Shown in pieces: positions 52,531 through 59,392 of a DNA stretch of 64,000 bases; the first letter of the stretch is position 1, and every line of letters begins with the position of its first letter. The position numbers and the translations under genes were made by a program. The stretch covers positions 62,001-126,000 of the forward strand of contig CAJUCI010000004.1 in NCBI GenBank assembly GCA_910584825.1. Direction: 5' to 3'. The notes under the pieces were generated by a model. That model searched no databases. It was not told where the DNA came from and was given only the letters and a program-made list of their open reading frames with translations. Origin of the DNA: an uncultured Duncaniella sp. (GTDB taxonomy: Bacteria > Bacteroidota > Bacteroidia > Bacteroidales > Muribaculaceae).

Positions 52531-52538
52531 TACTTTTG
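52531..52538 (+). promoter_or_regulatory. Promoter -7 box of plsC
   Basis: TACTTTTG matches TAnnTTTG. The predicted start near 52544 leaves a 30-base leader. Confidence 0.55.
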
Positions 52539-52573
52539 TATTCACCATTACAACACATCATCCACCATAATCC

Positions 52574-53323
52574 ATGCTTATCCTTTACCGCATATATCAG
52601 ATATTGGTCTTCTGCCCGCTCATCGTGGTGTCGACAATCATCACAGCCTTGGCCACAGTCATAGGCTCGGCTCTCGGCGGAGGCCGATGGTGGGGATTCT
52701 ACCCCGAGGTGCTGTGGTCACGCATATTCTGCTGGCTGGCATTCGTGAAGGTCGATGTCAAGGGGCGCGAGAATATCGACCCGAAGACGTCGTATGTCTT
52801 CGTGGCCAACCATCAGGGGGCGTATGACATATTTTCGCTGTTCGGTTATCTCGGCCACAATTTCAGATGGATGATGAAGCAGAGCCTCAGAAAGATACCC
52901 TTTGTGGGATGGGCCTGCAAGGCGGCGGGACAAATATTTGTGGACAATTCATCAGTAAGCGCGACGCGCCACACAATGCAGGCCGCCGAACGCCAACTGC
53001 GCGGAGGCATGTCACTGACTGTCTTTCCCGAGGGTGCGCGCTCATGGGACGGCAATATGCGCCGGTTCAAGAAGGGGGCCTATATGCTGGCCGTGGAGTT
53101 TAATCTGCCCGTCGTGCCGGTGACTATCGACGGAGCCTTTGACGTGTTGCCCCGCTTTGAATTCCTCCCCCGCCCCGGTCATATCCACATCACAATCCAC
53201 AAGCCCATACTCCCGCCGGCCGAGGGTCACGACCTCGCCAACATAATGGACGAAAGCCGCAGGGCTATCGCGTCAGTCCTCCCCGTCCGCCCGACAACGG
53301 CACGGTCGGAAAACAAAAATTGA
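52574..53323 (+). CDS. plsC: 1-acyl-sn-glycerol-3-phosphate acyltransferase
   Basis: A 249-residue inner-membrane acyltransferase that adds the second acyl chain to make phosphatidic acid. An N-terminal hydrophobic segment is followed by the HX4D motif NHQGAYD (near residue 80), the block GAYDIFSLFG, the FPEGARSWDG motif and VPVTIDGAFDV. Length is normal. It is a single gene and faces rpiB across an AT-rich hairpin. Confidence 0.9.
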   Translation: MLILYRIYQILVFCPLIVVSTIITALATVIGSALGGGRWWGFYPEVLWSRIFCWLAFVKVDVKGRENIDPKTSYVFVANHQGAYDIFSLFGYLGHNFRWMMKQSLRKIPFVGWACKAAGQIFVDNSSVSATRHTMQAAERQLRGGMSLTVFPEGARSWDGNMRRFKKGAYMLAVEFNLPVVPVTIDGAFDVLPRFEFLPRPGHIHITIHKPILPPAEGHDLANIMDESRRAIASVLPVRPTTARSENKN

Positions 53324-53326
53324 ATT

Positions 53327-53424
53327 GAAAATTTAAAATGGAAAATGGAAAATTGGCTGCGCGAAACATGTCGCAACAAAGTCAATTTTCCATTTTAAAT
53401 TTTAAATTCTAAATTTTCAAATTC
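53327..53424. terminator. AT-rich inverted repeat between convergent plsC and rpiB
   Basis: TGGAAAATTG (53347-53356) pairs with CAATTTTCCA (53383-53392), and flanking AAATTTAAAAT/ATTTTAAATTT words allow longer alternative pairings. The inner part is GC-richer (TGCGCGAAACATGTCGCA). It probably ends both genes, though weakly. Confidence 0.5.
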
Positions 53425-53877
53425 CTATTTCACCGGAATTTTCTCGATACGTTTCTGGTGGCGGCCTCCGTCAAAGGGGGTGGCAAGGAATTTCTCCACA
53501 ATATTTATAGCTGTCACATTGTCAATGAAACGTGCAGGAAGCACGAGCACATTGGCGTCATTGTGACGGCGGGCAAGTTCGGCAAGCTCAACGTTCCAGC
53601 ACAGTGCGGCACGAATGCCCTGATGCTTGTTGAGGGTCATGCCTATGCCGTTGCCCGAGCCGCAGAGCGCGATGCCGGGATAGCAAGCCCCCTCCTCGAC
53701 TGCCTGTGCGCAGGGATGGGCATAGTCGGCATAGTCACAGCTGTCAGCCGAGAATGTGCCGAAATCCTTGAACTCAATTTCCTGCGACTCGAAATACCCT
53801 TCGAGAAGCATCTTCATCTCATAGCCTGCATGGTCGCTGCAGAAGGCCACGGGCACGCCCGCTTTAAGAATTGACAT
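53425..53877 (-). CDS. rpiB: Ribose-5-phosphate isomerase B
   Basis: A 150-residue enzyme that interconverts ribose-5-phosphate and ribulose-5-phosphate. The family signatures are FCSDHAGYEMK near the N-terminus, DYADYAHPCAQ, the catalytic CGSGNGIGMTLNK and RHNDANVLVLPARF. It lies last in a loose minus-strand run after the DUF5063 gene, with 82 bases between. Confidence 0.93.
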   Translation of the reverse strand: MSILKAGVPVAFCSDHAGYEMKMLLEGYFESQEIEFKDFGTFSADSCDYADYAHPCAQAVEEGACYPGIALCGSGNGIGMTLNKHQGIRAALCWNVELAELARRHNDANVLVLPARFIDNVTAINIVEKFLATPFDGGRHQKRIEKIPVK

Positions 53878-53959
53878 AGTTACGGTAGATTATTTTTCGT
53901 ATGTGATAGAATAGATTTTTACACCTTATATTAATATATGTGGCAATGTCGGCGGGACT

Positions 53960-54532
53960 CTACATAAGGTCGATGCCGCCATCATCAGCTGACGGATTGC
54001 CGGGCTCGTCGTCATATTCGTCATCCTCGCCGTTATAGCGCAACTGGTTGAGCGGGCGGAGCACGTTGACCACCTGCTGGCTCCAGAATGACTCAAAATC
54101 ATTTTTCACCGCAATCAACGCATCGTTAATCTGCGATTCATGGGCGTCACGCACCACTGAGATGAAGTTGTAAAGCTCCTGAAATATATCGCACAGGCCC
54201 TCGGCAACGCTTGCAGCCACAGGGGTATCGGAATATTTCATATCCTCCTCAAAGGTCTCAAGATACACGTCATCCGTGCCGAGCAGCGTGCGTATCGACT
54301 CGCATGCCTCCTCGTAGTAATCCTCGCTTAGATAGCTGTCGAGATACGGGGCGTCCTCGTCAAGCGAGGGCGCGGGAGCGAGGTCGGAAGCCACGATGTA
54401 AATGCGCGGCAACAGCCTGAGCATAGTGGCAACAAACGTGCGGCTGTCGGCAACCTGCGACGCACCTTCGACAGCGGCGCAATACTCATTGCTGAGAGCC
54501 ACAAAGGCCAATGAATTAGGGCTTAACGACAT
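53960..54532 (-). CDS. DUF5063 domain-containing protein
   Basis: A 190-residue acidic, mostly helical protein of unknown function. The family is recognised from SNEYCAAVEGA, TMLRLLPRIYIVASDL and the FQELYNFISVVRDAH block. A charged acidic tail (EDDEYDDEPG) ends the protein. There is no signal peptide. Its start overlaps the nadD stop by 17 bases, so it is co-translated with nadD. DUF5063 genes commonly sit next to nadD and gmk in Bacteroidales, which hints at a housekeeping link without telling what it is. Confidence 0.75.
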   Translation of the reverse strand: MSLSPNSLAFVALSNEYCAAVEGASQVADSRTFVATMLRLLPRIYIVASDLAPAPSLDEDAPYLDSYLSEDYYEEACESIRTLLGTDDVYLETFEEDMKYSDTPVAASVAEGLCDIFQELYNFISVVRDAHESQINDALIAVKNDFESFWSQQVVNVLRPLNQLRYNGEDDEYDDEPGNPSADDGGIDLM

Positions 54533-55097
54533 ATAGATTGTTGGTTTTGATATAATCGTACACTCCCGGCGGCAGGAAGAAGTTCATATCTTTGCCTCGG
54601 GCTATGGCACTGCGGATAAACGAACTGGAGATGTCGACCATAGGAGCCTGCACCACTTCTACACCGGCATCATAAATGGTGCCGACCGAGTAGCCTGGAC
54701 GGGGATAGACCACCACGCCGTAATCATCGATAATGGCTTGCGAATCCTTCCACTGCGAGAAAATCTTCCAGTTGTCGGCTCCGATAATCAGTCTGAACGA
54801 ATGACGCGGATACCTCTTGGCCAGGTAGCGGAGGGTGTTGATGGTATAGGACGGACGCGGCATTGACAGCTCTATGTCACTCACCTTAATCCCCTCGGCC
54901 CCTTTGAGCGCGATGTCGAGCATGCGCAGACGCGTGACATCGGGAATGAGGTCGGCACTGTTCATCTTCAGCGGATTGAGCGGCGAGAGCATCAGCCACA
55001 CCTCGTCAAACCCCTCGAACTGCTTGAGATAGCTCGCAAGCATCACATGGCCTATGTGTACGGGATTGAACGACCCTCCGAGCACACCTATCTTCAT
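54516..55097 (-). CDS. nadD: Nicotinate-nucleotide adenylyltransferase
   Basis: A 193-residue enzyme that makes nicotinate adenine dinucleotide in NAD synthesis. It has the nucleotidyltransferase motif GGSFNPVHIGHVMLA (HIGH), the WLMLSPLNPLK loop, and the second signature SSSFIRSAIARG. The start overlaps the gmk stop by four bases (ATGA), so gmk, nadD and DUF5063 form one translated chain. Confidence 0.93.
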   Translation of the reverse strand: MKIGVLGGSFNPVHIGHVMLASYLKQFEGFDEVWLMLSPLNPLKMNSADLIPDVTRLRMLDIALKGAEGIKVSDIELSMPRPSYTINTLRYLAKRYPRHSFRLIIGADNWKIFSQWKDSQAIIDDYGVVVYPRPGYSVGTIYDAGVEVVQAPMVDISSSFIRSAIARGKDMNFFLPPGVYDYIKTNNLYVVKP

Positions 55098-55669
55098 CGT
55101 GCCGTAAAGTCTTTGAGTATGTCAGACACCTCGGCTATGGCCTTGTCGAGGTCATCGTTGACCACAGCATGGTCAAACTGAGGGGCATAGCTTATCTCAA
55201 ACTCCGCACGGTCAACCCTCTGGGCAATCGCCTCGGGGGTCTCGGTGCCGCGCCCTATGAGACGCTGGCGCAGAGCCTCGACCGACGGGGGCTGGATGAA
55301 GACGCTTACAGCCTCGTCGCCATACATGCGCTTGACATTCACGCCACCCTTGACATCAATGTCGAGCACGACATTATGGCCGGCATCGACAATGCGGTCA
55401 ATCTCGCCGCGTAGAGTGCCGTAATAGCGGCCGGGGTACACCTCCTCATACTCCACGAACTCGCCCGCGTCAATGGCGCGGCGAAACTCCTCGTCGGAGA
55501 GAAAGTAGTAGTTCACTCCGTGCTTCTCCCCCTCGCGCGGCTTGCGGTTGGTGGCCGATACGGAAAACTGCATGTCAATCTCGCCCTTGGCCAGGAGCGC
55601 GTTGATTATCGTGGACTTTCCGCACCCCGACGGGGCGGATATGATTATTACTTTGCCTTTTGCGGACAT
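55094..55669 (-). CDS. gmk: Guanylate kinase
   Basis: A 191-residue kinase that converts GMP to GDP. The P-loop is SAPSGCGKSTI, followed by SATNRKPREGEKHGVNYYF (GMP binding), FVEYEEVYPGRYYGT and LDIDVKGGVNVK. Length and order are canonical. It stands between yicC (26 bases upstream) and nadD. Confidence 0.95.
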   Translation of the reverse strand: MSAKGKVIIISAPSGCGKSTIINALLAKGEIDMQFSVSATNRKPREGEKHGVNYYFLSDEEFRRAIDAGEFVEYEEVYPGRYYGTLRGEIDRIVDAGHNVVLDIDVKGGVNVKRMYGDEAVSVFIQPPSVEALRQRLIGRGTETPEAIAQRVDRAEFEISYAPQFDHAVVNDDLDKAIAEVSDILKDFTAR

Positions 55670-55695
55670 ATATGGGATTGATATACGTGTGTGGT

Positions 55696-56571
55696 TTACA
55701 ATACGTTGAGCACCTGTTCCTTAATCTGCTCAAGCTCATCCTTCATCTGCACCACGAGACGCTGCATGTCGGAATGGTTGCTCTTTGAGCCGAGGGTGTT
55801 AATCTCGCGACCCATCTCCTGGGCAATGAATCCGAGCTTCTTGCCCTGCGCTCCGTCGGCCTTCATGGTATCGAGGAAGTAGTTGAGGTGCTGGGCCAGA
55901 CGCTGCTTCTCCTCGTTGATGTCAAACTTCTCAATATAGAAGAACAGCTCCTGCTCCAGGCGCGAACGGTCATAGTCGACGCCGCTGAGCTTGGCAAGCC
56001 CCTCCTCCATACGCACGCGCACCTTGGCCGTGCGCTCCCCTTCGTAGAGAGGCACCTGAGCGAGCAGGTCGGAAATATGCTTTACGCGCAGCTCGAAGAA
56101 CGCCTCGAGCTTCTCCCCCTCGGCGCGGCGGTGGGCCTTAAGCTCATCTATAGCATCGGCAAGTGCCTCCATCACAGCCTTGACCTCACCCTCGTCGGCA
56201 TCGGGCTGCGACTCGGCATGGAGCACATCGGGAAAACGCATTATCATGCTCAGCCAGTCGGCCGGCTCGGGGATGCCGAGAGCCTCGACCGCGTGACTTA
56301 TCTGAGCCTTGTAAGCCTCCATGACGGGGATATTGAACTTCTGAGTAGCCTCGGCACTACGCGACTCCACCGCGACCGAGAGGTCAATCTTGCCTCTCAC
56401 AAGACGCTCGGCTATGAGATTTCGCATCTCCAGCTCGTGCTGACGCAGAGTCGAGGGTATGCGCACAGCGATATCGGCTTGTTTGGAATTAAGCGATTTG
56501 ATTTCGATAGTGACCTTTTTGCCCGGAAGTTCCTTTACTGACTTTCCGAATCCTGTCATTGAATGCAACAT
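55696..56571 (-). CDS. yicC: YicC family endoribonuclease
   Basis: A 291-residue protein. YicC_N begins MLHSMTGFGKSVKELPGKK and continues through SLNSKQADIAVRIP. The C-terminal DUF1732 block is seen in DINEEKQRLAQHLNYFLDTM and KLGFIAQEMGREINTLGSKS. In E. coli and relatives YicC has been described as an RNase acting on small RNAs. It is the first gene of the yicC-gmk-nadD-DUF5063 run. No perfect promoter box was found. TAACTTTTG (minus strand, near 56658) is close but has one extra base. Confidence 0.92.
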   Translation of the reverse strand: MLHSMTGFGKSVKELPGKKVTIEIKSLNSKQADIAVRIPSTLRQHELEMRNLIAERLVRGKIDLSVAVESRSAEATQKFNIPVMEAYKAQISHAVEALGIPEPADWLSMIMRFPDVLHAESQPDADEGEVKAVMEALADAIDELKAHRRAEGEKLEAFFELRVKHISDLLAQVPLYEGERTAKVRVRMEEGLAKLSGVDYDRSRLEQELFFYIEKFDINEEKQRLAQHLNYFLDTMKADGAQGKKLGFIAQEMGREINTLGSKSNHSDMQRLVVQMKDELEQIKEQVLNVL

Positions 56572-56739
56572 AACTACTTTTCCGATGTAAGGGGGAGTGT
56601 AATATATCCGAATTTCAAGCGCGAAAGTCGGATACCTTTATTTTATTCAACAAAATTACAAAAGTTAGATTAAAAATTCATCCAAATGGACTAAAAATAT
56701 GTACGAAAAGATAAAATTTAAATAAATTTGCAAAAACGC

Positions 56740-56770
56740 TTGCGTATGAAATGAGAAATTACTAACTTTG
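56740..56770 (+). promoter_or_regulatory. Promoter of tRNA-Ser
   Basis: TTG (56740-56742) about 20 bases before TAACTTTG (56763-56770). The predicted start near 56776 leaves a 45-base leader before the tRNA. Confidence 0.6.
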
Positions 56771-56820
56771 CATCCGCAAACGCTAAGGAATAGGCGCGAG
56801 CAACCTTCATAACGACCAAA

Positions 56821-56905
56821 GGAAAGATGGCAGAGTGGTCGATTGCGGCGGTCTTGAAAACCGTTGAGGGTCACACCTCCGGGGGTTCGAATCCCTCTCT
56901 TTCCG
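56821..56905 (+). tRNA. tRNA-Ser (anticodon TGA)
   Basis: An 85-base tRNA with acceptor arms GGAAAGA/TCTTTCC, discriminator G, D-loop AGAGTGGTCGA, anticodon loop CTTGAAA with TGA, the long variable arm of serine tRNAs (TTGAGGGTCACACCTCC), and T-arm GGGGGTTCGAATCCCTC. CCA is not encoded. Confidence 0.95.
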
Positions 56906-56908
56906 CTG

Positions 56909-56950
56909 AAAACAGGCTGTAAGTTTTGAACTTACAGCCTGTTTTATTTT
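56909..56950 (+). terminator. Terminator of tRNA-Ser
   Basis: AAAACAGGCTGTAAGTT (56909-56925) pairs with AACTTACAGCCTGTTTT (56929-56945), followed by ATTTTT. Confidence 0.9.
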
Positions 56951-56962
56951 TCCCGCCCCGTC

Positions 56963-56990
56963 CCGATTAGCAGAGTGGTAAGCAGGCAAA
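56963..56990 (+). pseudogene. Possible truncated tRNA 5' part
   Basis: CGATTAGCAGAGTGGTAAGC looks like the acceptor end and D-arm of a tRNA. The sequence then turns AT-rich and no anticodon arm follows. It may be the scar of an integration next to the AT-rich ATPase gene, or chance. Confidence 0.25.
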
Positions 56991-57045
56991 ATATACTCAA
57001 TTTTATTAGCCTAAGCAAACAAAAATTGACTAATACACAATTTTG

Positions 57046-57077
57046 TTTGGTATGATTAATAAAATTCACTAACTTTG
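57046..57077 (+). promoter_or_regulatory. Promoter of the DUF4143 ATPase gene
   Basis: TTTG (57046-57049), a 20-base spacer and TAACTTTG (57070-57077). By the rnpB ruler the start falls at 57083, inside the ATG of the gene, so the mRNA would have no leader. Confidence 0.7.
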
Positions 57078-57081
57078 CATC

Positions 57082-58293
57082 ATGAGGATAATTGAAAGGC
57101 AACAATACATCGAGCACATTTTAAGATACATCGGCAAGGGCATGATAATAGCCCTTACCGGGCAACGTCGTGTAGGCAAAAGTTACATAATACGTCAGCT
57201 CGTATCTGAGATTGAGAGTAAATCCCCGGATGCCAATATAATATATATCAATAAAGAAAAGACCAAATTTGACAATATCCGAAATTCCGATGACCTGTCG
57301 CGTTACCTTAGCGGGAAACTCATAGATGGCGGTGAAAATTATCTGCTCATAGATGAAGTGCAGGACATAGACGGTTTTGAGAATGTGCTCCGCAGTCTCA
57401 ATGCCGACGAGGAATGTCAGATTATTGTGACGGGAAGCAATGCCAAAATGCTTTCGTCAGAACTTTCGACATATCTTGGGGGCAGATATATAGAAATCCA
57501 TGTCCAGAGTCTGTCATACCGTGAGTTTCTCACATTCCACAACATCTCCGATTCGGATGACAGCCTTCAGAAGTATCTCGGGTTTGGCGGTCTTCCCCAC
57601 CTCTATCGCCTCGGTCTTGAAAACGAGGATATGGTATGGGAATATATACAAAATATCTACAACACTATCGTACTTAAGGATGTCGTTCAACGAGAGGGAT
57701 TGCGCAACGTTACACTGTTTGAGAATCTCATGTCATTCGTCAGCGACAATGTCGGTCAGCTTGTATCGGCTACCTCATTATCGAAATATCTCAAATCACA
57801 AAGAGTTGACCTCACACCTCTATCCGCCATTAATTATCTGAAAGCTGCCTCAAACGCATACATAATCAACAAAGTGTCGAGATATGACATACACGGCAAG
57901 CGACTGTTGGAGTCAAATGACAAATATTACTTCGAGGATTTAGGCCTGCGCAATATGCTTGCAGGCCCCAACCGTATTGGAGACATTGAGAAGGTAATAG
58001 AGAACGCTGTATATCTGCATCTTAAGAGTCTTGGATATAAAATCAGTGTGGGAACGCTTAATAAGGCCGAAATAGATTTTGTAGCCGAAAAGGGTGGTGC
58101 CACAATATATTTACAGGTGGCATATCTCATTGCAGACCATCAGACTATGGAAAGAGAATTTGGCAACCTACTGAAAATAAATGACAACTATCCCAAGTAT
58201 GTAATATCCATGAATCCGATGTCTGCCCCACAGGACTATGAGGGCATACAGCACTTGACTCTTAGGATTTTTTTGATGACAGACCGCTTTTGA
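57082..58293 (+). CDS. AAA family ATPase with C-terminal DUF4143
   Basis: A 403-residue protein. The N-terminal AAA_14 ATPase has Walker A TGQRRVGKS (near residue 26) and Walker B YLLIDEVQD, then VTGSNAKML (sensor 1), and the C-terminal half is DUF4143 with a nuclease-like ending (KAEIDFVAEKGG). Such genes are widespread in Bacteroidales as single mobile-looking units with no proven role. Base composition is AT-richer than its neighbours, and no partner gene is attached. The start is fixed by the family N-terminus (MRIIERQQYIEHI). Its promoter suggests a leaderless transcript. Confidence 0.88.
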   Translation: MRIIERQQYIEHILRYIGKGMIIALTGQRRVGKSYIIRQLVSEIESKSPDANIIYINKEKTKFDNIRNSDDLSRYLSGKLIDGGENYLLIDEVQDIDGFENVLRSLNADEECQIIVTGSNAKMLSSELSTYLGGRYIEIHVQSLSYREFLTFHNISDSDDSLQKYLGFGGLPHLYRLGLENEDMVWEYIQNIYNTIVLKDVVQREGLRNVTLFENLMSFVSDNVGQLVSATSLSKYLKSQRVDLTPLSAINYLKAASNAYIINKVSRYDIHGKRLLESNDKYYFEDLGLRNMLAGPNRIGDIEKVIENAVYLHLKSLGYKISVGTLNKAEIDFVAEKGGATIYLQVAYLIADHQTMEREFGNLLKINDNYPKYVISMNPMSAPQDYEGIQHLTLRIFLMTDRF

Positions 58294-58330
58294 CACATCT
58301 ACTACTCATTGTCTTGCTATACCTTGGAGG

Positions 58331-58693
58331 TCAGAGACTTGAAAGGAGATTGCGGAGGACGATTGCGTTGTTGTGGGCGGGGTCGTGGGAGGAGTAGAGC
58401 AGCGTGACTACGGGGTGCCCAGCTATCTCGTGGCGAAGACTTGCGAATGCTGGATTGCCTTCGAGCTCGGCCTTGTAGCGACGCTCAAATTCGGGCCAAC
58501 GTACGACGGGGTCGGAATGAAACCATTCGCGCAACTCGGTGGTCGGAGCTATCTCCTTGTCCCAAAGGTCGTAATGGAATGTCTCGTGCGAGAGGCCGCG
58601 AGGCCACAGGCGGTCAATATACACGCGGTAGCCGTCAGAGGGTTGTGACGGCTCATAGGCCCGCTTTATCTGAATCTTAGTCATAGTCATCAT
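58331..58693 (-). CDS. DUF488 family protein
   Basis: A small cytosolic protein of unknown role. The family hallmark is YRVYIDRLWPRGLSHE, followed by WDKEIAPTTELREWFHSDP and the ending VTLLYSSHDPAHNNAIVL. Two Mets at the start (MMTMTKIQIKRAYEP) leave the exact start open, and the conserved part begins at MTKIQ. It is convergent with the ATPase gene and divergent from the acetyltransferase. The YSS/HD motif of the family suggests a redox or nucleotide role that is not established. Confidence 0.85.
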   Translation of the reverse strand: MMTMTKIQIKRAYEPSQPSDGYRVYIDRLWPRGLSHETFHYDLWDKEIAPTTELREWFHSDPVVRWPEFERRYKAELEGNPAFASLRHEIAGHPVVTLLYSSHDPAHNNAIVLRNLLSSL

Positions 58694-58770
58694 GTTTAAT
58701 CACACAATGACAACAATGATACATAGGGCAAAGTTTCGCTACGCCACTTGCATAATGCGACCTATGATGC

Positions 58771-58778
58771 TATCTTTG
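58771..58778 (+). promoter_or_regulatory. Promoter -7 box of the sugar O-acetyltransferase gene
   Basis: TATCTTTG with CTTG (58747-58750) 20 bases upstream. The predicted start near 58784 gives a 22-base leader. Confidence 0.6.
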
Positions 58779-58805
58779 CACACATTATAACCAACCCTCT
58801 GCCAC

Positions 58806-59375
58806 ATGACTGAGAACACACTTTCGGAGAAGGAGAAGATGCACCTCGGCATGATATACGATGCCAATTATGACCCTCAACTGATAGCCGAACGCCTCGA
58901 CTGCAAGGAGATGTGCCATGACTATAACTCTCTGTGCCCCAAGGACACTGAGGCGCGGGAGGCTCTGCTGCGCCGACTGTTAGGCGGCACAGGCAAGAAT
59001 TTGCTCATTGAGCAGCCGTTTTACTGCGACTACGGCTACAACATTACGGTGGGTGAGAATTTCTATGCCAACGTCAACCTTGTGATTCTTGACGGGGCAC
59101 GGGTGACATTCGGCGACAATGTGTTCATCGCGCCCGACTGCGGGTTCTACACGGCCGGACATCCGCTTGATGCCGAGAGCCGCAACAAGGGGCTGGAATA
59201 TGCCCGCCCCATCACGGTAGGTAACAACGTGTGGATTGGAGCGCACGTGAGCGTGCTCCCCGGCGTGACCATCGGCGACAACTGCGTAATCGGCGCGGGC
59301 AGCGTGGTGAACCGCGACATCCCCTCAGGCTCCGTGGCCGTCGGCAATCCGTGTCGCGTGGTCAAAAAGCTGTGA
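58806..59375 (+). CDS. Sugar O-acetyltransferase, maltose/galactoside type
   Basis: A 189-residue cytosolic hexapeptide-repeat acetyltransferase. The N-terminal Mac domain (MHLGMIYDANYDPQLIAERL) is followed by the left-handed beta-helix with PFYCDYGYNITVGENFYANVN and the catalytic His in YTAGHPLDAESR, then the acetyl-CoA part GNNVWIGAHVSVLPGVTIG. It acetylates the 6-hydroxyl of sugars such as maltose or galactosides, probably as detoxification. It meets the hybrid regulator gene head-on, 17 bases between stops. Confidence 0.92.
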   Translation: MTENTLSEKEKMHLGMIYDANYDPQLIAERLDCKEMCHDYNSLCPKDTEAREALLRRLLGGTGKNLLIEQPFYCDYGYNITVGENFYANVNLVILDGARVTFGDNVFIAPDCGFYTAGHPLDAESRNKGLEYARPITVGNNVWIGAHVSVLPGVTIGDNCVIGAGSVVNRDIPSGSVAVGNPCRVVKKL

Positions 59376-59392
59376 CACAATCGGACTTACAG

